64,000 nucleotides of DNA. Origin: Candidatus Scotarchaeum otlingeri (GTDB lineage: Archaea > Thermoproteota > Nitrososphaeria > Geothermarchaeales > JDFR-13). The DNA is taken from NCBI GenBank assembly GCA_002011075.2, contig MTMA02000006.1, forward strand, positions 1,480,599 through 1,544,598. Direction: 5' to 3'. The notes under the pieces are model-generated. The model was not told where the DNA came from and searched no databases. It saw only the letters and a list, made by a program, of their open reading frames with translations. Numbering within the stretch: position 1 is the stretch's first letter; the number at the start of each line of letters is the position of its first letter. The translations under genes were made by a program, and so were the position numbers. This document shows, piece by piece, positions 43,899 to 52,900 of the stretch.

Positions 43899-44489
43899 AT
43901 GTATAAAAGCATATGGAGTTGGGATAAAGTCTCGGATGTAATTAGTGGATTAGGAGGGAAATTAGGTTTCCCAACAGGTGACAAGCTCAGATTTATCGGA
44001 TTTGAGTTAGACCTTAAGACAGGGAAACTATATGATACATTTTTATCGAGAGTTAGGGATGACATAGCGCCTAGCGTATATTTTGTGTTATACAGATATG
44101 CACAGTCAGATGAAGTTCCTGAAACAGGGGAATTAATAGTTTTTAGACAGTTATATGGAGGAGATCTGTATTTCCAGAATTATAAGAATAACGTGTTAAA
44201 TAGACTTAATCGGGAATTTAGTGAGAATATCGATTTATTAGCCGAAGTTTCAAGTATACTTGGCGCCGCGAAAGCTCAGATACCAGGGTATGACTTATCA
44301 CTAAAGATCTATGTGTTCCCCTATATACCCATCTATATTGCTATTGATATTGGAGATGAAGAGTTCCCCCCATTGATAAACTTGTATTATGACTCCTCAA
44401 TAAAGAATTATTATACTGCTGAAGAAGCCGCCCATTTATCTGAGATACTCGCTATGAGGCTAGTCGAATTATCAACTGAGATAAAATAG
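43899..44489 (+). CDS. DUF3786-like protein
   Basis: 196 residues, soluble. VISGLGGKLGFPTGDKLRFI and the C-terminal EEFPPLINLYYDSSIKNYYTAEEAAHLSEIL resemble DUF3786 proteins, which share F-P-x ... Y-D-x-S ... Y-L/Y-T-x-E-x-A near their ends. That family is common in anaerobes and its function is unknown to me. The assignment is by memory of the pattern. It is a single gene; the upstream 160 bases contain the lpdA divergent promoter. Confidence 0.5.
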   Translation: MYKSIWSWDKVSDVISGLGGKLGFPTGDKLRFIGFELDLKTGKLYDTFLSRVRDDIAPSVYFVLYRYAQSDEVPETGELIVFRQLYGGDLYFQNYKNNVLNRLNREFSENIDLLAEVSSILGAAKAQIPGYDLSLKIYVFPYIPIYIAIDIGDEEFPPLINLYYDSSIKNYYTAEEAAHLSEILAMRLVELSTEIK

Positions 44490-44512
44490 TCCGATCTTAA
44501 GTCTAGTATTAT

Positions 44513-44526
44513 CCTTATTTATAAGG
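44513..44526. repeat. Perfect palindrome upstream of SCO1-like gene
   Basis: CCTTAT-TT-ATAAGG, 6-bp arms and a two-base spacer, between the DUF3786-like stop and the TATA-like AAATTTAATATAG preceding the SCO1 gene. It may be an operator or the tail hairpin of the upstream transcript. Confidence 0.4.
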
Positions 44527-44571
44527 GTAAAAATTTAATATAGAATTATTGATACTTCCTATTGATTTATT

Positions 44572-45219
44572 ATGAACAGGAAAGTCAAGATAGCCATTAT
44601 TATTGCCATAATTCTAGGAGGAATTATAGGAGGATACCTTGTATATATCAATTACTTCTTAGAAGAAGAATTTAGGGGTATCGTGAGAGAACCCGAGCCT
44701 GCCTTCGACTTTACCTTAATTAATCAACATGGGGAAGTCATGTCTCTATCGGACCTTAAAGGAAAAGTAATAGCCCTTTCATTTGTATATACCCATTGTC
44801 CAGATATTTGCCCAGCGATAACATGGGGCTTCACCACGGCATATGAGACCTTAAAGGAATGGGGATTAGCTGATAAGGTAGCCATGGTCCTAGTTTCTGT
44901 TGATCCTGAGAGAGATACTATAGAACGCCTCCAATGGTGGGCTGATAAGTATGGAGCTGAAAATATAATTTTCTTCACAGGAGACCCTGGGGCTGTAGCC
45001 AAGGTATGGGAGGATTATGGTATCTATGTTAAGAAAGTAATGGGTAATATGAGTGATGATATGGGTCAGATGGAACATGAGGGTTATTTGGTGGAACATG
45101 CGGTTCTAATATATGTAATCGATAAAGACTTCAATATAAGGGTTGTCTTTATTGGTGCACCTCCAACTTGGAGCCCAGACGACCTAGCAAATGATATGAG
45201 GATACTAGCCAGAAAATAG
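44572..45219 (+). CDS. SCO1/SenC-type copper chaperone (membrane-anchored thioredoxin fold)
   Basis: 215 residues. An N-terminal TM anchor IAIIIAIILGGIIGGYLVYI precedes a thioredoxin-like domain with the copper motif SFVYTHCPDICPAITWGF (CxxxC) and the third ligand His in VEHAVLIYVID. SCO proteins deliver copper to the CuA centre of haem-copper oxidases or control thiol state. No oxidase genes are in the window. The next gene, convergent, encodes a membrane protein with CPAC, and copB lies about 4 kb upstream. Confidence 0.9.
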   Translation: MNRKVKIAIIIAIILGGIIGGYLVYINYFLEEEFRGIVREPEPAFDFTLINQHGEVMSLSDLKGKVIALSFVYTHCPDICPAITWGFTTAYETLKEWGLADKVAMVLVSVDPERDTIERLQWWADKYGAENIIFFTGDPGAVAKVWEDYGIYVKKVMGNMSDDMGQMEHEGYLVEHAVLIYVIDKDFNIRVVFIGAPPTWSPDDLANDMRILARK

Positions 45220-45225
45220 AAATGT

Positions 45226-45873
45226 TTAGTTCCTTGTTCTGTATAATATGCTGATCCTCCATGTTAAAACCATAAACATAATAATATTGATAATTATACC
45301 TATTCCAAATGTGTAATACATGAATTGGATATACAACGAGGATAAACCATATGTAGACCCTGTCACGCCAGCTATAGCTAATGCCGCCAGCGTCGAAACG
45401 AAGGTAAAACTACATGCTGGACAGGAAAGTACCGCTGAAGAAGCAGAAGCAACTCCAGTTATTAAAAACGCGGAAGCCACAGATCCAACGCCTTTCTCTA
45501 ATCTACACCTTCCTTTCTTAAGCGATGAATAATGTAAAAGTTGAGCTATTGTTAGAGCTACAATCATCGATGACAGTAGTATTAGTAAGAATAAGGGCAA
45601 TGTTATTATAATAATCCAATTAATATCGCCTGTTAAGAACGGTATAACAACATCATATCTAGAGCTTATCCATAATACCACGATTTCACTTATATTTACA
45701 TATGGCGGAGGAGACAAGAAACCTATTGAGGAGGGAGGATGTTTAGTGACCAGCCATTGTATGGCTACCTGCATAAAGATTGTAAGTGAGAAAGTTACTA
45801 TAAAAGCTGCCAATAATATTTTTCTTAATCTTTTATCTTTGAATAGCGAATATATCACTCTATAGATATTCAT
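45226..45873 (-). CDS. Four-span membrane protein with a CPxC motif
   Basis: 215 residues. TM helices at about 17-37 (ILLAAFIVTFSLTIFMQVAI), 85-110, 130-170 and 180-208. ASSAVLSCPACSFTFVSTLA places a CPAC motif inside a membrane segment, a pattern seen in copper or thiol-disulfide membrane proteins. It is convergent with the SCO1-like gene (six-base gap). The family is not recognised; a metal or thiol role is inferred from the motif and the neighbour. Confidence 0.55.
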   Translation of the reverse strand: MNIYRVIYSLFKDKRLRKILLAAFIVTFSLTIFMQVAIQWLVTKHPPSSIGFLSPPPYVNISEIVVLWISSRYDVVIPFLTGDINWIIIITLPLFLLILLSSMIVALTIAQLLHYSSLKKGRCRLEKGVGSVASAFLITGVASASSAVLSCPACSFTFVSTLAALAIAGVTGSTYGLSSLYIQFMYYTFGIGIIINIIMFMVLTWRISILYRTRN

Positions 45874-46076
45874 TTAAACCACTATACAGCCACTTCACTA
45901 TACTTATAAAGATTAGGCATTTTTTATGAATATATTTTAGTCATCAACTTATATAAGACCTCTTTCATCTTGAGTTGCCAGCAACCTTATGATATTATAG
46001 CCTACCGGTTAATAATTTAAAGAAGAAGAAATGACATCATAATTGTAAGCATTCATTATCATAGAGGTTGTCATTT

Positions 46077-47072
46077 ATGGGACTCATATTTAACCTTGGT
46101 TTGATGATACTATGGCTGATAGAGTTAATGGCCGCAAGTTTCCTATTATCGATGGGGGCAGAGAGATTGTCATATTATTTAGGAGGACGATTTGTAGGTA
46201 GAACCATTCTTAGTATAACCACTACCCTACCAGAAATATTGATAGTTATATATGCATCCAAAATAGGGTTATTCGGATTATCATTAGGATCAGCTTTGGG
46301 TAGTAATATATTGATGATGAGTTTAGGATTAGCTATTATGACACTCATCGCCACTACATCATTATCTAGGCGACCGCTCCCAGAAATTAGGGTTGAGGGA
46401 TTTAAGCTCGACATTTCTTTTTTGATTTTTACAGCTATATTAAGCGTCATAATGTTTATAGACGGTTATAATATCATCGATGGACTAATATTTGCAGTTC
46501 TTTTTCTACTATATATTATCCTTGCATATATAGAAGCAAGACGCCGCCCTGATACCTATATAGAAATAGGCCACCTAGCCATAACTCGCAAAGGCACATT
46601 TATCAGCATTATCTTGTTTATTATAGGAGGCATAGGCTTATTAATAGGAGCAGAGCCGTTTGTAAAGTCTGTTGAAGAAATAGCTATTTCCATCGGTATA
46701 CCCGCTGCAATTGTCGCTATAATATTAAGTCCTATAGCCGGTGAATTACCTGAAAAGTTCTCTATGATGATACTTGCTAGTAAAGGTGGTGAAGCAGTAT
46801 CCATATCTATTGCTAACGTTTTAGGCTCCAAAATTCTAAACAACACTTTATTATTAGCATGCATGATATTTGGAGCAGTATATTTTTATGGGTATAGCTT
46901 AGTAATACAACCTAATGGGTTGTTGCTATTTATGGTTTACTGGACAGCCATTCTTACACTGATATCAACCTCCTTGATGTTCGATAGAAAATTAACTAGA
47001 TCAGATGGACTACTGTTGACTACCCTATATGTAGGAAGTATAGTATTTCAATTCTTATTACTGCCTATCTAA
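46077..47072 (+). CDS. CaCA-family sodium/calcium exchanger
   Basis: About 331 residues with ten TM helices. The two alpha repeats are visible: GRTILSITTTLPEILIVIYA with GSALGSNILMM, and IILSPIAGELPEKFSMMILA with ISIANVLGSKILNNT. The Glu-Pro/Leu-Pro-E and G-S-N/K motifs bind Ca and Na in this superfamily, but the second repeat reads LGSKIL where Asn is usual. The track starts at TTG 46068; I prefer the ATG at 46077, nine bases after GAGGTTG. It is a single gene. Confidence 0.88.
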   Translation: MGLIFNLGLMILWLIELMAASFLLSMGAERLSYYLGGRFVGRTILSITTTLPEILIVIYASKIGLFGLSLGSALGSNILMMSLGLAIMTLIATTSLSRRPLPEIRVEGFKLDISFLIFTAILSVIMFIDGYNIIDGLIFAVLFLLYIILAYIEARRRPDTYIEIGHLAITRKGTFISIILFIIGGIGLLIGAEPFVKSVEEIAISIGIPAAIVAIILSPIAGELPEKFSMMILASKGGEAVSISIANVLGSKILNNTLLLACMIFGAVYFYGYSLVIQPNGLLLFMVYWTAILTLISTSLMFDRKLTRSDGLLLTTLYVGSIVFQFLLLPI

Positions 47073-47140
47073 TTTTTAGAATAAATATGATAAATTCAAA
47101 ATAATTTAGAAATAACATGGAGATTATGGTCTTAGAAATA

Positions 47141-47527
47141 CTATTCTTCATCTCTCTCTTTTGTAATCATTTTAGCAAAGGCCCATCCACCATATGCCAT
47201 TACATATACACCGGCGATTATTAGTAGTATCCCCCATAACCTTCTAGCTGTTATTTCACCGATTATCCCCAAAGACTCCAGTCCGATGGCTATTAATATT
47301 AAACCTGCTATAATGGAGAAGATTCCGGGGGTAAACCTAGGAAGAGATAATTTAATCACGCGTTTTTCAAGTTTTATTATCGATGCTAATATAAATCCTA
47401 TACCCATACCCATAATTACTCCAGCACCAGGTTCACCGACAGCCATGCCTATACCTAAACCTATAAACATTGCGCCTACAAACACTTCCCATGACCAACC
47501 ACTATGGCGATTCATTACTATACCCAA
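47141..47527 (-). CDS. Small glycine-rich membrane protein
   Basis: 128 residues. Two N-terminal helices rich in Gly (FVGAMFIGLGIGMAVGEPGA and VIMGMGIGFILASII), a basic loop KLEKRVIKL, then two more (IFSIIAGLILIAIGLESLGI and GILLIIAGVYVMAYGGWAFA). Four TM in all, apparently two repeated hairpins. The true start may be the ATG three codons in (MNRHSGWSW). The function is unknown. It lies downstream of the ferritin-like gene on the same strand. Confidence 0.55.
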   Translation of the reverse strand: MGIVMNRHSGWSWEVFVGAMFIGLGIGMAVGEPGAGVIMGMGIGFILASIIKLEKRVIKLSLPRFTPGIFSIIAGLILIAIGLESLGIIGEITARRLWGILLIIAGVYVMAYGGWAFAKMITKERDEE

Positions 47528-47645
47528 TATTCAATGCACACTACTAGTAATAATCATTATCGCTGGTATTAAACATGACCGTGAGAAGTTATCTAGTTAT
47601 ACTATTTATGAGATATCTAATGTCTATTATTGTATAATCATGTAG

Positions 47646-48122
47646 CTAAGCGCTTAAGAACTCTCCTATCAATTTTTCATGTTTTTCTTGATCCGATTTT
47701 ATTAATATGAGTAGTTTTGTAAATACTTCTTTCTCTTCTCCGGTTAACCCTTGAACTATCCTATCAATTTCCGACTCCCCGAGAATTCTCTGCATCTCTT
47801 CGAGTCCTATAATGGCCTTCTTGATCTTCTTATCATCTGTAGCTTTTTTGACAGCTTCCCTAGCCTCCTTTAAACTTCCGATTAGTCCATAAAGTAATCC
47901 ACTTACTCTGGAACATTCGGACTCATTTATCCGCCACATCCCATACTGCTCAGCTATCATTCTAAATATATATTCATGTTTCCTTGAATCTATAGCCATG
48001 AATCTTAAAAGAGCCTTCAATGCAGGATCGTTGGCTTTGTTCGCCGCAAGGTCATAGATATCTGCCATTAACCTTTCCGATAGCGCATAACACAGTACTA
48101 TCTTTCTAATATCGGCACTCAT
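47646..48122 (-). CDS. Ferritin-like (rubrerythrin-type) helical protein
   Basis: About 158 residues from the ATG at 48120-48122 (the track adds MVLS). All-helical with a two-fold repeat. Helices with YALSERLMADIYDLAANKA, FMAIDSRKHEYIFRMIAEQ and, at the end, LLILIKSDQEKHEKLIGEF give the pattern E...(D/E)xxxH expected of a di-iron four-helix bundle. There is no rubredoxin domain. It could store or detoxify iron or peroxide; a non-metal helical bundle is possible because the second Glu is not certain. Confidence 0.6.
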   Translation of the reverse strand: MSADIRKIVLCYALSERLMADIYDLAANKANDPALKALLRFMAIDSRKHEYIFRMIAEQYGMWRINESECSRVSGLLYGLIGSLKEAREAVKKATDDKKIKKAIIGLEEMQRILGESEIDRIVQGLTGEEKEVFTKLLILIKSDQEKHEKLIGEFLSA

Positions 48123-48339
48123 AGATAACACCAATAACTAATATTTAACATCACCATATTTAGGTAAAATCCTTAATATAAGTATTAAAGGACAAGATAA
48201 ACAAGATTTATGTAAAACCATCGTCTGTTGTAAAAACTATTTTTACGCTAAATATATGTGGTTTCCCCAAGAAAACTTTCCAATATGGAAGAAATAACTG
48301 TTAAATCAAAACAAGCCTATTGAGGTAATAGGATAAGAA

Positions 48340-49437
48340 ATGGTATCAATCGCTAGAAGAAATCTATTTCAAGAAAAAACTAGGTTCATTATTAGTATAA
48401 CCGGGGTAGCTGTCGCTATCATGTTAATACTATTTTTATCCGGTATTTTCCAAGGTTTTCTTGTGCTATATAAGAGCTATGTCCTTAATTCAGGAGCAGA
48501 TATTTGGGTTGCATCGGATGGTTGGAGAGATTTTCACAGTATATCAATGTTACCAAGAGATATTATTAGCGATATTAAGAAGATTGATGGTGTAAGAAAG
48601 GTAGATTATATTATTTTAATCCAATCTGCAGCGTTTAAATCCGGAGATGATGAAATAGCAGCCGTCTTGGTCGGATTTAATCCGGAGACTGGGTTAGGAG
48701 GACCTTGGAAAATCTATAAGGGCACAGCGGATATTGGTCAGGGAGAAGTAATCATAGATAGATACCTTGCTTATAAATATGGATTGGATATAGGAGATGA
48801 AATAGAAATCTCTTCAGAGAAATTAATTATAGCTGGTATATCAGAAGAGACAAATTTAGTTATTTATCAAATGATATTTCTACGTGAAGATGATGCATCA
48901 CGGATTCTAAATCTTGATGGAATAGTTACATTTATTCTAGTTAATGCCGATAACCCCTCAGAGGTCACAAAGAAGATTAATGAAGAAATACCTGGTGTCG
49001 CCGCATATACCTCCGAAGAATATGTGGAGAAAGGATTCGCATTTATGGAGAGCTTTAATCCTTTTTTGTACATTACAGCTGTCGCGGGGTCGATAGTAGG
49101 AATAGCTATAATCGGGATAACCATATATACCCTAACTACAGAGAGATTAAGAGAATTCGGTGTGCTTAAGGCGATCGGAGCTGAAAATAACCAATTATAT
49201 AAAATTGTGCTTAATCAAGCACTTATTGTAGCAATGACAGGCTTCTTTATTGGCGTGATATTACTTGAAATTTCTTCAGCCGCCATCTCCATGTTTATGC
49301 CTGAATTGATGATTTATGTAACCTTTGAGACTTTATTCTATACATTGATCGCTTCAGTTCTAATGGGCTTAGCCTCTTCATATCTCCCCATCAAAAGAAT
49401 AGCTGGTGTAGATCCAGCCATTGTATTTAAGTCATAG
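48340..49437 (+). CDS. MacB/FtsX-type ABC transporter permease
   Basis: 365 residues. An N-terminal TM helix (FIISITGVAVAIMLILFLSG), a periplasmic-type domain (GADIWVASDGWRDFHSISML onward; MacB-PCD), then three TM helices at the C-terminus with TTERLREFGVLKAIGAENNQ, the coupling-helix signature of MacB/LolC/FtsX permeases. It works with the adjacent ATPase, 11 bases downstream. It is probably an exporter or mechanotransmitter for a surface substrate. Confidence 0.9.
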   Translation: MVSIARRNLFQEKTRFIISITGVAVAIMLILFLSGIFQGFLVLYKSYVLNSGADIWVASDGWRDFHSISMLPRDIISDIKKIDGVRKVDYIILIQSAAFKSGDDEIAAVLVGFNPETGLGGPWKIYKGTADIGQGEVIIDRYLAYKYGLDIGDEIEISSEKLIIAGISEETNLVIYQMIFLREDDASRILNLDGIVTFILVNADNPSEVTKKINEEIPGVAAYTSEEYVEKGFAFMESFNPFLYITAVAGSIVGIAIIGITIYTLTTERLREFGVLKAIGAENNQLYKIVLNQALIVAMTGFFIGVILLEISSAAISMFMPELMIYVTFETLFYTLIASVLMGLASSYLPIKRIAGVDPAIVFKS

Positions 49438-49448
49438 GTGAAAAAATA

Positions 49449-50180
49449 ATGAGTCTTATAGACCTGAATAATGTCACCAAAATATATGGTAAAGGTAAAA
49501 CCGCTGTAACCGCATTAAAAAAGATTTCTCTAAGCGTAAATGAGAAAGAAATTGTTATAATTATGGGGCCCAGTGGTAGCGGTAAGACCACATTACTCTT
49601 GGTAATGGGTGGTCTTCTAAAGCCTACTATGGGTACTGTTAGGATTAACAGTATAGATATAACTAGTCTTTCAGAGAAACAGTTACCTAAAATCCGTAAG
49701 AAATACTTTGGATTTGTTTTCCAAAGTCCAAATCTATTATCTTCACTTACTGCGATTGAAAATGTGGAGATAGCTCTAAATCTAGCAGGCGTCAATGGAG
49801 AAAAAGCGAGAACTAGGGCAAAGACGCTTCTTGAGAAATTGGGTTTAGCCGAAAGACTGAATCATCTTCCATCCGAATTAAGCGGTGGTGAGCAACAGAG
49901 AGTATCCATAGCGAGAGCTCTAGCTAATAATCCCAAAATAATATTAGCTGATGAGCCTACCGCTAACCTAGATTCTAAAACGGGACGCGAAGTCACCGAA
50001 TTTCTATGTAGAATAGCCTGTGAAGAAGGTAAAGGAGTAGTTATTGTTACCCATGATGAGAGGATCAAGTATATAGCAGATAGAATATTGTATTTAGAAG
50101 ACGGAAAAATAATTAGAGAGATAAAGACTGGGAAGAAAAAGAGAGAGTGGATGAAACATACTGTGGAAACCCCATCCTAA
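49449..50180 (+). CDS. ABC transporter ATPase (LolD/MacB-type)
   Basis: 243 residues. Walker A is MGPSGSGKTTLLLVMGG, the Q-loop FGFVFQSPNLLSSLTAIENV, the signature HLPSELSGGEQQRVSIARAL, Walker B IILADEPTANLDSKTG and the H-loop VIVTHDERI. This composition is characteristic of the LolD/MacB/FtsE group that pairs with FtsX-like permeases such as the gene just upstream. It is complete. Confidence 0.95.
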   Translation: MSLIDLNNVTKIYGKGKTAVTALKKISLSVNEKEIVIIMGPSGSGKTTLLLVMGGLLKPTMGTVRINSIDITSLSEKQLPKIRKKYFGFVFQSPNLLSSLTAIENVEIALNLAGVNGEKARTRAKTLLEKLGLAERLNHLPSELSGGEQQRVSIARALANNPKIILADEPTANLDSKTGREVTEFLCRIACEEGKGVVIVTHDERIKYIADRILYLEDGKIIREIKTGKKKREWMKHTVETPS

Positions 50181-50220
50181 ATATCTACATTTTAAACTGT
50201 TTTATGAAGTTTAGTTCTGG

Positions 50221-50262
50221 TTCAAAAATCTTTGAAAAGACAATAAAAAATCTTTGATTTTT
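50221..50262. repeat. Direct repeats and overlapping palindromes between the ABC operon and the 50.3-kb operon
   Basis: AAAAATCTTTGA occurs at 50224-50235 and 50246-50257, 22 bases apart (about two helical turns). The first lies in the palindrome TTCAAA-AATC-TTTGAA (50221-50236) and the second in the hairpin AAAAATC-TTT-GATTTTT (50246-50262). Tandem in-phase sites suggest an operator; the second alone could also be a terminator. Confidence 0.5.
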
Positions 50263-50312
50263 CAAATGAACGCTCCATTTATTAATCTATAGAGTAGAGA
50301 CTATGAAACGTA

Positions 50313-51572
50313 ATGATAGGGAAAATCAATACAGAAATAATCGACTATAGTGTTAAGTTGGATATTTCAAGATATCGGTCCATACTTGTTGCCTCCTCAA
50401 GGGAAGATACTTTAATACCATTAATCATGAAGGCTTGTAAAATGGTTCAGTGTCCATTCATATTTATTGATCCCTGGGGGATATGGAGCAAGGTTAGAGT
50501 AAATGATATCAGGATATTAAGCCTTAAAGTAGGTGTCGACCTAAGGTTTAATCCTATTCTCCACCCGGAGAACATTTCACCGTCTCTACATACGGATCTA
50601 CTTCATCATCTAATTATAAACTTAAATCGCTATTTTAAACCCCGATTTCCAGGATACTGGAGTTTAGTCTTTTGTCAGACGATAGAGAAAGTTTCGAGCT
50701 CTCAAATGGATCTTTCCGAAGTCTTTCTCAAGATAGATGAATATACCGAGGCTTCCAGCGGTCTAGAGAAATATGCTTATGTCTCTCTAAGAAATATCGT
50801 TCGAGAAATCTTTTCTAGAGAAGAATTCAAATATTTCGATACTGACAAGAGACTAACCCTCGACATCTTATTAACAAGCTTATCCAATTTCGACGGAATA
50901 CTCTTAGAGCTATCGTTGATGAAGAACAGCTTAATAAGAAGCCTCCTCACCGGCATATTAACATATTATATACTTAATACCAATAACTCGCGTGTTGAGA
51001 TTACTCTTTTGTTAGGTGAACCTGAACCACTATATACATCACCTAGTTTATGTAATTTACTTGGTCCCAATAAAAGTAGGAGGCGCCTAATATTTTTTGC
51101 TGAAAGCCCAAGTCTACTAGATAGAAGCTTTTTAACCAAAATTGATCTAATTATAGGTGAAAGGTCCTATCGTACCTATTTCGCTCCCCGCAAAAGTAAC
51201 ATATCAAACAAGTACTTTCTACTTAAGGATGATGTGATTATCAACTTCAATACCGCAGATCTAAATTTAGAAGAATATGAAGAAAAGACTACTTATATAA
51301 CATCGGAAGAAGAAGATCTAATATCTCTATATAAAGAGCTTGTTGTCTCGATAATAAGCCTACTGCATAACCATGGGGGAATGGGGCTTAAAGGCATTAT
51401 AGCGTTAAACCCCTCATACGGGCCATCCACTATATATAGAGTTGTAAATCATCTCTTGGACCAAAATTATGTTAGGTTTAAACAAATCGGAAGTCAACGG
51501 ATCCTCACTCTCTCAGTTAAAGGACTTATGTATTATAGAAAAGTGATTAGGCATGGTGGTAAAGAGATTTAA
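50313..51572 (+). CDS. HerA/VirB4-like protein lacking Walker A, with C-terminal winged helix
   Basis: 419 residues. ILVASSREDTLIPLIMKACK stands where a Walker A loop (GxxGxGKT/S) is expected. It is followed by CPFIFIDPWGIWSKVRV, matching the HerA/VirB4 strand that reads hhhhDPxGEY, and by DLRFNPILHP. Near residue 235, SRVEITLLLGEPEPL and RRLIFFAESPSLLDRSFLTK resemble Walker B and sensor 1 (DE...; asQsps.ld). The C-terminal 75 residues form a winged helix (GLKGIIALNPSYGPSTIYRV). Hence a probably inactive P-loop ATPase-fold protein with a DNA-binding tail. The transcript appears leaderless. It overlaps the next gene by 20 bases. The assignment is structural inference only. Confidence 0.5.
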   Translation: MIGKINTEIIDYSVKLDISRYRSILVASSREDTLIPLIMKACKMVQCPFIFIDPWGIWSKVRVNDIRILSLKVGVDLRFNPILHPENISPSLHTDLLHHLIINLNRYFKPRFPGYWSLVFCQTIEKVSSSQMDLSEVFLKIDEYTEASSGLEKYAYVSLRNIVREIFSREEFKYFDTDKRLTLDILLTSLSNFDGILLELSLMKNSLIRSLLTGILTYYILNTNNSRVEITLLLGEPEPLYTSPSLCNLLGPNKSRRRLIFFAESPSLLDRSFLTKIDLIIGERSYRTYFAPRKSNISNKYFLLKDDVIINFNTADLNLEEYEEKTTYITSEEEDLISLYKELVVSIISLLHNHGGMGLKGIIALNPSYGPSTIYRVVNHLLDQNYVRFKQIGSQRILTLSVKGLMYYRKVIRHGGKEI

Positions 51573-52563
51573 GCTAAACACGATACCTAAGTTGAACGTT
51601 GTTTTCCAAGGAGGTCTAGGTGAGGAGAGCATGATACATATTTATGGCCCTTATCAAGCTGGAAAGACCATCCTTTCCCTTCAATTAATATATGAGGTTC
51701 TAAGCCAAGAAAAAATCTCCGCCCTTTACATAGATGTAGAATCATCAATAAAAAACAACTTTATAGATGAAGGTTATATCGATAACTTCAATAACCGTTT
51801 CGATTTTAAGTTATTACATCAGGATGTCGCGATAGAAACATACGCCAAAAATAATAAAAAGAGGAAAAAGGAAATATCAGAAGTCAAAAAAGTATTTATG
51901 ACAATTCTAGATGAATTAGAGCTACAATATGACAAAGTGGATCTAGAGGATGCTCTTAAGGCATTTATCAAAGAGCTTCAGTTACGAGCAGATTCAAAGA
52001 AACAGAACTGTTTATACCTCCTAACAGGAATAGGGCTTGAAGATATGTTTAAACTTTTAGACATAGAGGCCAGCATATCTAGTGTAGGAGATAAGCTGGA
52101 GGTAAATGTAAAGTATTGTGGTGATCCCCTCAAAAGCCCCCTATCAAAGTTCATTAGAAAATACAATATAAAGCTCATTGTGATTGATAGCTTAGGTAGT
52201 TTAATCAAGAATATGCCCACAAAGCCACAATATCTACCCGCCAGAGCATCTGCTCTAAATCTTATGCTGACTAGTTTTATGAAGATGACAGCGGCCTATA
52301 AATTGATCATACTCGCAACAAATCACGAGTCTATAAACCCGATAGGAAAAGGATTCCCTGTCTTCTACGGAGGCATATCGGTAGGCTATAGCTTTAAATA
52401 TAGTCTGCATCTCACGAGAAAAGGCGTTAATAGGATATTGATAGTAGAAAGAGCGCCACACCTACCCGATAGATCCATTAAGATACCTCTAACTATAGGG
52501 AAAGACGGATTTCATGTCTTAAAGGAGAATGTGGAGGAAGCTTATGATGAAACTCATCAGTAA
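51553..52563 (+). CDS. RecA/RadB-like ATPase with a large internal insertion
   Basis: 336 residues. Walker A is IHIYGPYQAGKTILSLQLIY near residue 30, ALYIDVESS follows as in RecA/RadA/RadB (YIDTE), Walker B is IKLIVIDSLGSLIKN near residue 215, and KLIILATNHESINPIGKGFP resembles the L2/sensor region (VTNQV...). Between them, residues about 90-195 are an insertion with a Lys-rich helix (NNKKRKKEISEVKKVFMTIL) absent from RadB. The N-terminal helix-hairpin-helix domain of RadA is missing. It is probably an ATP-dependent DNA-bound or partner-regulating RecA paralogue. It overlaps both neighbours, so it is translationally coupled. Confidence 0.75.
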   Translation: MVVKRFKLNTIPKLNVVFQGGLGEESMIHIYGPYQAGKTILSLQLIYEVLSQEKISALYIDVESSIKNNFIDEGYIDNFNNRFDFKLLHQDVAIETYAKNNKKRKKEISEVKKVFMTILDELELQYDKVDLEDALKAFIKELQLRADSKKQNCLYLLTGIGLEDMFKLLDIEASISSVGDKLEVNVKYCGDPLKSPLSKFIRKYNIKLIVIDSLGSLIKNMPTKPQYLPARASALNLMLTSFMKMTAAYKLIILATNHESINPIGKGFPVFYGGISVGYSFKYSLHLTRKGVNRILIVERAPHLPDRSIKIPLTIGKDGFHVLKENVEEAYDETHQ

Positions 52564-52900
52564 ATTGATACTATTTATTATCATAGCGGGATTCCTTACT
52601 TTATTTCTAGCATCAGCTGTAAAGACAGGTAAACCATATAATATTGCTCTAGCGACATCCATAGTGATAGCAATCTTTGGTTATCTAATGCTAAAGCCTT
52701 TACATATTAGTCCATTAAGATATCCTAAGGCCTTCATAGGAGTTCTATTACTCCCCTTTATAATAATATATCCGCTTCTCCTCGTAATTTTAGTTATAAT
52801 CTTTATATTCTCAAAACCTGGAAGAACAGTGATAAATAGTCTAAGGCTCATCATGGGACTCATCATTATACGACTTATGAGTGATGATAATGATGAATGA
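52544..52900 (+). CDS. Small membrane protein in the RecA-like operon
   Basis: 118 residues. Hydrophobic segments at about 1-20 (ISKLILFIIIAGFLTLFLA), 30-50 (NIALATSIVIAIFGYLML) and 65-95 (FIGVLLLPFIIIYPLLLVIL), then an amphipathic end. The track starts at 52529, but the GGAGG at 52532-52536 sits before ATG 52544, which I take as the start. It lies inside the preceding gene's 3-prime end and overlaps the next gene's longest ORF by 20 bases. It would place the otherwise soluble system at the membrane. No family recognised. Confidence 0.6.
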   Translation: MMKLISKLILFIIIAGFLTLFLASAVKTGKPYNIALATSIVIAIFGYLMLKPLHISPLRYPKAFIGVLLLPFIIIYPLLLVILVIIFIFSKPGRTVINSLRLIMGLIIIRLMSDDNDE

